Shown here piece by piece: positions 7,174 to 12,203 of a stretch of 12,203 nt of DNA (positions are counted from its first letter, which is position 1; each line of letters opens with the position of its first letter). Below the pieces are notes generated by a model. It was not told the origin of the DNA. It saw only the letters and a list, made by a program, of their open reading frames with translations, and ran no database searches. The position numbers were made by a program, and so were the translations under genes. This DNA comes from an uncultured Clostridia bacterium (GTDB taxonomy: Bacteria; Bacillota_A; Clostridia; Christensenellales; Aristaeellaceae). The stretch covers positions 1-12,203 of the forward strand of contig CAMOGC010000030.1 in assembly GCA_946613955.1 (NCBI GenBank), read 5' to 3'.

Positions 7174-7764
7174 ATGAAGAAAATCATTGCGCTGGCTCTG
7201 AGCCTGATGATGATCCTGGGCTGCGTCTCCGCGCTGGCGGAGGGGGAAAAGGAAACCCTGACCGTGATCGGTGCCTTTGATATCAAGTACTCCAGCCTGC
7301 CGGAAGGCTATACGATGGAAGTGGCCGAGAGCAACGGCACGTACTATTCCGCCACCATCGCTCCCAAGGACCCCACCAAGCCCGTTCTGTCCCTGCAAAT
7401 CGAATTCAATGATTCCTTAGATGGCGTGAACAAGCTGACGGACGCCACCCCCGAGGACATGGCGGCCATCAAGCAGAGCTTCTATGAAATCGCCGAGCTG
7501 GACGAAGGCGACATCATCTTCGAAGAGACCACGACCGGCCACGGCACGCCCCTGCTGATCGCCAAGACCAAGGACGGCTCCATCGCCGCGATCTACACCA
7601 TCTATATGAGCCATGAGATCGAGATCGACATGTTCTTCGCCGATGGCAAGACCCCTGTGACCGACGAGCACGTCAAGGCCGTGGTGGACTTCCTGACCGA
7701 CGTGGAATTCGTCGAGACCGCCGCTCCCGCGGAGACCGCCGCTCCCGTGGAACCCGGCAAGTAA
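7174..7764 (+). CDS. Exported protein of unknown function (196 aa)
   Basis: I do not recognise the family. The N-terminus is a signal peptide with two possible fates: cleavage after ALA near residue 22, or lipid attachment at Cys17, since ILGC resembles a lipobox although Leu at -2 is unusual. The mature protein is acidic, with alternating beta-like segments (LTVIGAFDIKYSSLPEGY, YSATIAPKD, VLSLQIEFND), a helix at about 85-105, and strands in the region of 117-150. It ends in a Pro/Ala/Thr tail containing two ETAAP units. The general form (LPEGYTM..., TIAPKDP, DFLTDVEFVE) recalls small secreted proteins of gut Clostridia, but I can name no domain. AAAGGAAA lies about 10 nt before the ATG. It probably shares a transcript with the SH3 gene 62 nt upstream and is followed by a terminator-like hairpin. 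Confidence 0.85.
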   Translation: MKKIIALALSLMMILGCVSALAEGEKETLTVIGAFDIKYSSLPEGYTMEVAESNGTYYSATIAPKDPTKPVLSLQIEFNDSLDGVNKLTDATPEDMAAIKQSFYEIAELDEGDIIFEETTTGHGTPLLIAKTKDGSIAAIYTIYMSHEIEIDMFFADGKTPVTDEHVKAVVDFLTDVEFVETAAPAETAAPVEPGK

Positions 7765-7790
7765 TTCTGAAGCATCAATCATAAGAATCA

Positions 7791-7828
7791 AAAGGGGCTC
7801 CAACCGACATGGCTGGAGCCTCTGCTTT
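7791..7828 (+). terminator. Probable terminator after the 7174-7764 gene
   Basis: A 10-bp stem (AGGGGCTCCA at 7793-7802 with 7814-7823, one G-U pair) can be extended inward past an A-C mismatch. It is preceded by an A-run and followed by GCTTTAT, so the U-tract is short. It lies about 30 nt past the stop. The remaining ~90 bases before the next gene hold no other clear signal apart from its ribosome binding site. Confidence 0.6.
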
Positions 7829-7920
7829 ATGAACTGCGATTTGCGACCGAAAGGCCGTGGCCCCGAACGCAGAGGAAAGGCATCAACCATTCCTGCTCAT
7901 TCACCGGGAGGAGGAACGAT

Positions 7921-8133
7921 ATGTTTGGCCGAAAAAAACAGGAAACCATTCCCTATGACCGGGAGACACAAAAGCCCGTGATCCACTGCTCCATCTGCAC
8001 CGGGGAGCAGGCGGCGGGGATCCGGGATCTGAAAACAGGAAGGTTTACGGAGATCATGCTGATCAAAACCCCGGAAGACCTGAAACGCTTTCAGGCGATG
8101 GTCGGCCTGGACCATGTGGAGAAGGAATACTGA
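7921..8133 (+). CDS. Small CxxC protein (70 aa), conserved-hypothetical type
   Basis: A 70-residue protein starting MFGRKKQE. A CSIC motif (Cys23, Cys26) is followed by TGEQAAG, and the C-terminal half forms a probable helix (TPEDLKRFQAMVGL) ending in VEKEY. It has no signal peptide, so it is probably cytoplasmic. One CxxC pair could bind metal as half of a zinc or iron site, perhaps in a dimer, or act in redox; no enzyme fold is visible. From memory, similar short proteins starting MFGKKK or MGLF with KCSICTGEQVAG occur in many Clostridia and are named inconsistently; I cannot confirm this here. GGAGGAGG lies 7 nt before the ATG. The last 13 codons and stop are repeated in frame directly downstream (8141-8175), so readthrough of the TGA would add 14 residues. 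Confidence 0.85.
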   Translation: MFGRKKQETIPYDRETQKPVIHCSICTGEQAAGIRDLKTGRFTEIMLIKTPEDLKRFQAMVGLDHVEKEY

Positions 8134-8179
8134 CCGCAGGTGGTCGGACTGGAGCGGGTGGAGAAGGAATACTGACCGC
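8099..8179 (+). repeat. Tandem duplication of a gene's 3' end
   Basis: Two 39-nt copies (8099-8137 and 8141-8179) are 42 bp apart and match at 35 of 39 positions. The first holds the C-terminal codons and TGA stop of the CxxC protein. The second repeats them in the same frame, including its own TGA at 8173-8175. The encoded tails are VGLDHVEKEY and VGLERVEKEY. The four differences give one silent change plus Asp to Glu and His to Arg. The last 22 nt are identical. Confidence 0.95.
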
Positions 8180-8201
8180 CTCTCCGGCGGAAGGAAAGAT
8201 C

Positions 8202-8240
8202 AAAAAGGGTGGCGCGCCTGTCAGGCGCGCCGTCTTTTTT
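8202..8240. terminator. Bidirectional terminator between convergent genes
   Basis: A 9-bp perfect GC-rich stem (GGCGCGCCT at 8211-8219 with 8223-8231) has a 3-nt loop. It is flanked by A5 on the left (8202-8206) and T6 on the right (8235-8240). It ends the plus-strand CxxC gene and, read on the minus strand, the SH3 gene whose stop is at 8251. Confidence 0.92.
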
Positions 8241-8250
8241 GCAGGGAACA

Positions 8251-8748
8251 CTATTTGACCAGATACTGGCTGCCCATGTAGCCGACCTTTCCGCCGACCC
8301 TGACCTTGGTCCAGGAGCTGCCGCGCTTGAGCACGGTCACTCTTGTGCCCACCTTATAGGAACCGATGGTTTCGCTGAAGACGCTGGGCTCCGACCGCAG
8401 GTTCAGGGTCGTCCCCGAAGGGGTCCAGACCTTCATGGTGGATCCGCCGGAGACGCCCGTGTCATCGGAGGAGGTTCCTTCCCCGGCGTAGAGGTAGCGG
8501 GTCATCATATAGCCCGTTTTATTTCCCACCCGAACCTTGCACCAGGTGGCCCCCTTGCTCAGCACATTGACCCTCGTCCCCACGGAGTAGGCGTCCAGCA
8601 CCTTTCCTTTGACGGAGGCCGTCGCCCGCAGGCGCACCCTGTATCCTGTCCGGATCCTTCGTACCTCCGCCAGGGAGGAGACCGTTCCGAAGACGATCAG
8701 CAGGCCCAGCAGCAGGGCCACCAGCCGTTTCCATGGTATCTTTCGCAT
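8251..8748 (-). CDS. Exported protein with two bacterial SH3 domains
   Basis: The 165-residue product begins at 8748 (MRKIPWKRLV). GGGAG lies 7 nt upstream of this ATG, whereas the ATG at 8754 is too close to it, and the open frame back to 8862 runs into the -35 box of the promoter. Residues 8-24 form a signal peptide or single N-terminal anchor (VALLLGLLIVFGTVSSLA). The first SH3 domain (about 28-83) has VRLRATAS and KGATWCKVRVGNKTGYM. A Ser/Gly-rich linker follows (about 86-101). The second domain (about 104-164) has LNLRSEPS and RGSSWTKVRVGGKVGYM. The two domains resemble each other more than the domains of the other SH3 proteins here, suggesting internal duplication. Wall binding is the likely role, inferred from the domain. 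Confidence 0.9.
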   Translation of the reverse strand: MRKIPWKRLVALLLGLLIVFGTVSSLAEVRRIRTGYRVRLRATASVKGKVLDAYSVGTRVNVLSKGATWCKVRVGNKTGYMMTRYLYAGEGTSSDDTGVSGGSTMKVWTPSGTTLNLRSEPSVFSETIGSYKVGTRVTVLKRGSSWTKVRVGGKVGYMGSQYLVK

Positions 8749-8833
8749 GCTCATTCTCCCTTTCCGCCGGGGAACGAATCCCGCCGGCTGATTGTTTTTC
8801 GAGTCAGGTAGAAGAGAAAAATCTACTAATAAC

Positions 8834-8862
8834 ATTTTATGCGAGCGGACCGTGCCTGTCAA
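8834..8862 (-). promoter_or_regulatory. Promoter of the 8251-8748 SH3 gene
   Basis: On the minus strand TTGACA (8857-8862), a 17-bp spacer and TAAAAT (8834-8839) differ from consensus at one base. The start of transcription would be near 8827, leaving a leader of about 80 nt. The leader contains a short GTAGA/TCTAC hairpin (8808-8826) and a GC-rich inverted stretch (8764-8787) just before the ribosome binding site. Confidence 0.88.
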
Positions 8863-8935
8863 ATCGCAGAGGCCGCTGACTGTTTCAACTGTGTTTCGAG
8901 CGGATTAATATTCACTAAAAACACAAGCGCGGAAG

Positions 8936-8981
8936 GGAAAGAAAACAGGAGCCGCCGCGGGATGTTCCCGCGGCGGCTCCT
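8936..8981 (-). terminator. Terminator of the 9001-9585 SH3 gene
   Basis: A 16-bp perfect, very GC-rich stem (8947-8962 with 8966-8981) closes a 3-nt loop. On the minus strand it is followed by TGTTTTCTTT. It starts 20 nt past the stop codon. Confidence 0.92.
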
Positions 8982-9000
8982 CACATAGCATCAAAGGCGA

Positions 9001-9585
9001 TCATTTGGTTACATACGCGACATTCACGAAGCCAACGGCGCCGGAATTGGGATCCTGAACCTGGAACCAGTTGTTTCCCAGCTGGGCGATGACCGTGACC
9101 GTGGCGCCGGCGTTATATTTGGCCAGCAGAGGCGCGCTCTTGCTGGGCGCCCAGCGGACATTGACCACGTCGCCGCTGTTCCTGGTGGGATTCAGCGTCA
9201 CGTCGTAGGGGGCCACCAGCTTCGCCTGCTTGTAGAGAGCGTCGATAGAACTCGTCGGCGTATCCCCGGAGGGCTTTTTATCCGGCACATAGGGCCCGGG
9301 CTGGGTCCTGGACATCAGGCTGGTCATGCAGTATCCCGTTCCCTGGCTGCCGACATACACTTCGGACCAGCCGTTTCCAAGATCGTGATCCACGCCGATC
9401 TGCTCGCCGTAGGCGACCCTGGAGATGACGGAGTATTCCTTGCCGGGGCCGGAGCGGATGTTCAGGGGCTTGCCGTTGCCGCAGTGAGAATAACGCCACT
9501 CCCAGGCCATCGCGGAAGTTGTAAAGACGAACATCCCTGTCACCAGGGCCAGAAGAGTAACCCATGCCAGCAAACGTTTACTCAT
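9001..9585 (-). CDS. Secreted protein with two bacterial SH3 domains (paralogue)
   Basis: A 194-residue exported protein starting at 9585, where AAAGGAGG sits 8 nt upstream and the sequence opens as a signal peptide (MSKR, hydrophobic 5-25, cleavage near AMA-WE at 27). The open frame back to 9735 lacks a ribosome binding site and crosses the promoter. The first SH3 domain (about 32-92) contains CGNGKPLNIRSGPGKEYSVI. The linker carries PGPYVPDKK. The second domain (about 127-193) contains VVNVRWAPSKS and GNNWFQVQDP and ends in GFVNVAYVTK. It aligns throughout with the protein at 6542-7111, including the PGPYVP linker, so the two are paralogues in opposite orientation. A second cysteine (Cys86) is present only in this copy. 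Its own promoter and terminator make it monocistronic. Confidence 0.92.
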   Translation of the reverse strand: MSKRLLAWVTLLALVTGMFVFTTSAMAWEWRYSHCGNGKPLNIRSGPGKEYSVISRVAYGEQIGVDHDLGNGWSEVYVGSQGTGYCMTSLMSRTQPGPYVPDKKPSGDTPTSSIDALYKQAKLVAPYDVTLNPTRNSGDVVNVRWAPSKSAPLLAKYNAGATVTVIAQLGNNWFQVQDPNSGAVGFVNVAYVTK

Positions 9586-9615
9586 TTGGAAAACCTCCTT
9601 TATAAGTGTATTGGA

Positions 9616-9644
9616 ATGATAACAGAAAAAAGCAAAAAAAGCAA
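9616..9644 (-). promoter_or_regulatory. Promoter of the 9001-9585 SH3 gene
   Basis: On the minus strand TTGCTT (9639-9644), a 17-bp T-rich spacer and TATCAT (9616-9621) form the promoter, with TG one base before the -10 (an extended -10). The -35 is imperfect; the extended -10 may compensate. The leader would be about 25 nt. Confidence 0.72.
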
Positions 9645-9797
9645 TCACTTGTTTTGAAACGAAAGCGCCGAGGCGGGAAGGCCGTTTCTCCCGGGAGCAC
9701 GGATCCGGGCCGGTTCGGCGATTCCGGGACGGCATGGACGGGCCAGACGCACCGGATGCGCGGCCATGTGTGGGCGGCCATAAAGGGCATTTTCCTC

Positions 9798-9826
9798 TTG
9801 AGGAATCATTCCTGAATTGGTATAAT
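9798..9826 (+). promoter_or_regulatory. Extended -10 promoter of the permease-GGDEF gene
   Basis: TTGAGG (9798-9803), a 17-bp spacer and a perfect TATAAT (9821-9826) are seen, with TGG immediately before the -10 (TGn extended -10). Transcription would start near 9833, about 150 nt before the start codon. It is the only good plus-strand promoter between the divergent SH3 gene and the fusion gene. Confidence 0.85.
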
Positions 9827-9832
9827 GAAGGC

Positions 9833-9983
9833 AGTTGTTCTTCTTGATCCGGTCAGCCCGCATCGGGTCGGTTCGCGTTTCGCGGATCCCCCCCGGCGGA
9901 ACGGATGTTTTCCCCGCTATTTTCCGCAAACCCTGAGGATCGAATGCCGATCCGGACAAATATCACATTGGGAGATGTATACA
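9833..9983 (+). other. Long 5' leader of the permease-GGDEF gene
   Basis: About 150 nt lie between the predicted transcription start and the start codon. Possible pairings are GATCC/GGATC (9846-9850 with 9884-9888) enclosing two small hairpins, CCCG-CAT-CGGG (9857-9867) and GCG-TTT-CGC (9875-9883), which would make a three-way junction. I recognise no riboswitch class and see no terminator in it. The remaining part of the ~400-bp gene-free stretch (9645-9797) is GC-rich with a repeated CGGCCAT, and I see nothing else in it. Confidence 0.4.
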
Positions 9984-12203
9984 TTGTCCAGCAGCACGCG
10001 TTCCCCATCCCTGAAGCGTACGTTCAGCCCCCTGAGTATCTGGTCTTTTTCCATCGGAACCAGCATCGGCTGGGGTTCCTTTATCGTGACCTGCAACAGC
10101 TATCTGCAGAAGGCCGGCATTCTGGGAACATCCCTGGGGCTGCTGGCCGGGATGGCCGTGATTCTTGTGATCACCTGGAATCTGCAGTACATGGTTCGGG
10201 AAGCGCCAGACGCCGGGGGCGTTTACGCGTTTCAGAAAAAGGTCAACGGGCACGATTACGGCTTCCTGACGGGGTGGTTCGTGCTGCTGGGATATATGGC
10301 GGTGCTGTGGGCGAATATTACGTCCCTGCCGCTTTTTGCCCGCTTTTTCCTGGGGGACATGTTCCGCTTCGGCTTTCATTATACCATTTTCGGATACGAG
10401 GTTTATCTGGGCGAGGCGCTGCTGTCCATCTGCGCGCTGCTGCTGATCGCGCTTCTGTGCTCCCGGAGCCTGAAGCTGCCCCAGGGGATGATGATCGGGG
10501 CGGCGCTGGTGTTTGTGGCGGGATTCGCCGTCTGCGCCGCGACGGCGATGGCGCGGCACGGGGGCAGCGGCTTCAGCTACGCGCCCATGTACGCCGGGAA
10601 AGAGCCCTTCCGCCAGATTATCCGGATCGCCACCATTTCTCCCTGGGCATTTATCGGATTTGAAAACGTGACCCATTTTTCCGAGGAATACCGCTTCCCC
10701 GCGAAGCGGATCCGCGGTGTGCTGATCTGCTCGGTGATCATGACCACGGCGCTCTACCTGCTGGTTTCCATGCTGTCCATTTCCGCCTATCCTCCGGAAT
10801 ACTCCTCCTGGCTGGCCTATATTCAGGACATGGGGAACCTGGAGGGGCTGAAGGCCGTGCCCGCCTTCTACGCCGCGGAGCACTACATGGGCGGCGCCGG
10901 GGTGACCATCCTGCTGCTGGCCCTCTTCGGCGTGATCCTGACGAGCCTGATCGGCAATCTCCTGGCCCTGAGCCGCCTGCTCTTCGCCGCCGGGCGGGAC
11001 GGGGAGGCGCCCGAATCCCTCGGAAAACTGAACGCCAGGGGAATCCCCTCCAGGGCGATCTGGACGGTGGCCGCGATTTCCAGCCTGATTCCCTTCCTGG
11101 GGCGGACAGCGATCGGATGGATCGTGGATGTGACGGCGCTGACGGCCTCCATCATCTATGGCCTGGCCTCCCACGCCGTCTTCCGCCACGCGAAGCGGAT
11201 CGGCCGGAAAACGGAAATGGCGACGGGAATCATCGGGTTTGCGCTGATGTGCGTTTTCGTGCTGCTGCTGCTGAGCCCCAATGTGATGCACTTTGACGCT
11301 ATGGCCACGGAATCCTATTTCCTCTTTGCCGCCTGGGCGCTGCTGGGGCTGGCCTATTTCCGGTGGCTGATTTCCCGGGAAAAGCATCATGAGCACGGCC
11401 GGAGCGTGGTCGTCTGGGTGATCCTGCTGCTGCTGATCCTGTTCTCCTCCATGATGTGGGCGACCCGGGAAACCCAGAACGCCACGAATGAGGCGACCCA
11501 GCGGATCTATCAGTATCATCAGACCCACCGGGCCAGCTACCGCATGGACGAGGACGCGGATTTCCGGACCTTCCTGTGGAATCAGGCGGAGGGCATCCAT
11601 GAAAAGAACGCGCTCTTTTCCATGATCGTCTTCGGGATGTTCTTCCTGTCCATGGCCATCATGATCAATAATTTCCGGGTATCCCGGTCCCTGGAAAGGC
11701 AGCTGGACGAAACCCAGCATGTCGCGCTGACGGATCCGCTGACGGGGGTGAAGAACCGGCTGAGCTATACCCGCACGGAGCAGACCATCAACGAAAGAAT
11801 CCAGAAGGGGGAGATGGAGCCCTTCGCGCTGGTGGTCTGCGACATCAACGGCCTGAAGACGATCAATGACACCCTGGGCCATCAGAAGGGCGACGAGTAT
11901 ATCCGGGAGGGCTGCATGCGGATTTGCAAAATCTATAAGCACAGCCCCGTCTTCCGGATGGGCGGGGATGAGTTTGCCGCGATCATGATGGGGGAGGACT
12001 ACGACCGCCGGGAGGAGCTGCTGACCGCCGTGGAAGACGCTAATCGGGCCCAGGAGCTGAAGGACGGGAAAACCATCGCCATCGGCCAGGCGGACTACCT
12101 GCCCGGGGAGGATCGCTCCCTTATGGACGTGTTTTCCCGGGCGGACCAGCTGATGTACTATCAGAAGCAGAGCTACAAGGACGCGCGGCAGGCGCAGGGG
12201 AGA
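9984..12203 (+). CDS. Amino acid permease (APC) fused to a GGDEF diguanylate cyclase, 3' end outside window
   Basis: One open frame of 740 codons runs off the right edge without a stop. Residues ~15-460 form an APC-superfamily transporter: SIGTSIGWGSF in TM1, SPWAFIGFENVTHFSEE in TM6, and NLLALSRLLFAAGRDGEAP after TM8 are hallmark segments. Two more helices follow (about 475-493 and 542-562) around a ~48-residue polar, probably external loop. A short linker leads to a GGDEF domain (~581-735) with DPLTG (584-588), metal-binding Asp620 in CDINGLK, Asn628, Asp637 and GGDEF at 660-664, so synthesis of c-di-GMP from two GTP is expected. The RxxD inhibitory site is replaced by YKHS. The domain looks nearly complete, so the stop is probably close by. 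TTG at 9984 is chosen because GGGAG lies 9 nt upstream; ATG at 9975 abuts that site. Coupling of amino acid sensing or uptake to c-di-GMP is inferred; the substrate is unknown. Confidence 0.93.
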   Translation, partial: MSSSTRSPSLKRTFSPLSIWSFSIGTSIGWGSFIVTCNSYLQKAGILGTSLGLLAGMAVILVITWNLQYMVREAPDAGGVYAFQKKVNGHDYGFLTGWFVLLGYMAVLWANITSLPLFARFFLGDMFRFGFHYTIFGYEVYLGEALLSICALLLIALLCSRSLKLPQGMMIGAALVFVAGFAVCAATAMARHGGSGFSYAPMYAGKEPFRQIIRIATISPWAFIGFENVTHFSEEYRFPAKRIRGVLICSVIMTTALYLLVSMLSISAYPPEYSSWLAYIQDMGNLEGLKAVPAFYAAEHYMGGAGVTILLLALFGVILTSLIGNLLALSRLLFAAGRDGEAPESLGKLNARGIPSRAIWTVAAISSLIPFLGRTAIGWIVDVTALTASIIYGLASHAVFRHAKRIGRKTEMATGIIGFALMCVFVLLLLSPNVMHFDAMATESYFLFAAWALLGLAYFRWLISREKHHEHGRSVVVWVILLLLILFSSMMWATRETQNATNEATQRIYQYHQTHRASYRMDEDADFRTFLWNQAEGIHEKNALFSMIVFGMFFLSMAIMINNFRVSRSLERQLDETQHVALTDPLTGVKNRLSYTRTEQTINERIQKGEMEPFALVVCDINGLKTINDTLGHQKGDEYIREGCMRICKIYKHSPVFRMGGDEFAAIMMGEDYDRREELLTAVEDANRAQELKDGKTIAIGQADYLPGEDRSLMDVFSRADQLMYYQKQSYKDARQAQGR

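Noticed and set aside
8131..8175. TGA recoded as a sense codon or selenocysteine
   Set aside because: Several genes in the window, such as iscS and iscU, end at TGA with nothing coding after it, and no selenocysteine insertion element is evident. Plain readthrough is the only version kept.
9606..9815. 69-codon plus-strand ORF in the SH3/permease intergenic region
   Set aside because: It is Lys/Arg-rich with no ribosome binding site, and it runs across promoter elements on both strands.
9920..9960. c-di-GMP riboswitch in the leader of the GGDEF gene
   Set aside because: GCAAACCCTGAGG faintly recalls a GEMM segment, but the other conserved blocks and the two-helix docking arrangement are absent.
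9975..9983. ATG at 9975 as start of the fusion protein
   Set aside because: GGGAG directly abuts it, leaving no spacing, whereas TTG at 9984 has 9 nt. It remains possible; the difference is three residues.
9905..10663. Plus-strand ORF of 252 codons at the start of the permease
   Set aside because: It lies in a different frame from the conserved APC sequence, encodes an Arg/Gly-rich product, and has no ribosome binding site.
9963..11942. 659-codon minus-strand ORF opposite the permease-GGDEF gene
   Set aside because: It is rich in Arg, Gln, Gly, His and Pro and has no domain. The plus strand has unmistakable APC and GGDEF motifs over the same bases. The same holds for the minus-strand ORF 3615-5498 against the peptidase and 1725-2963 against iscS.

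Overview
The window looks like a chromosomal piece of a fairly GC-rich anaerobic Firmicute of the Clostridia, possibly a gut or rumen lineage. This rests on AAAGGAGG-type ribosome binding sites, sigma-A promoters of TTGACA/TATAAT type, a two-gene iscS-iscU cluster without hscAB, an M3 oligoendopeptidase, and many small secreted SH3-domain proteins with short Lys-rich signal peptides. The lineage is inferred from style, not from a marker gene. There are no tRNA or rRNA genes, insertion sequences or CRISPR arrays.

Layout, left to right. A bidirectional terminator (8-57) closes a minus-strand gene for a 466-residue secreted protein of unknown function (94-1494). A divergent region of about 290 bp then holds a perfect consensus sigma-A promoter with two 17-bp operator-like palindromes exactly 40 bp apart. 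It drives cysteine desulfurase iscS (1788-2978) and scaffold iscU (3187-3621), followed by a terminator. Next come a cytoplasmic M3 family oligopeptidase (3813-5513) and a secreted orphan protein (5753-6373). A strong promoter with A-tracts then serves a two-domain SH3 protein (6542-7111) and another secreted or lipid-anchored protein (7174-7764). A 70-residue CxxC protein (7921-8133), whose 3' end is tandemly duplicated in frame, meets a minus-strand double-SH3 protein (8251-8748) at a shared terminator. A second minus-strand SH3 protein (9001-9585) is a clear paralogue of the one at 6542.

The right end holds the most interesting gene, which has no stop codon inside the window. From about 9984 to beyond 12203, one uninterrupted frame encodes a full APC-superfamily amino acid permease, then two further membrane helices around a ~48-residue external loop, then a GGDEF diguanylate cyclase domain with intact catalytic residues. 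It reads as a transporter used as, or coupled to, a c-di-GMP-producing sensor. It has its own strong extended -10 promoter and a ~150-nt leader.

Functional themes are Fe-S cluster assembly under probable Rrf2-type control, peptide turnover, a cell-envelope cluster (three SH3 proteins and three other exported proteins), and a probable amino-acid-responsive second-messenger enzyme. Several starts were moved to internal codons because the longest ORF overlaps a promoter or lacks a ribosome binding site: 1494, 6542, 8748, 9585 and 9984.
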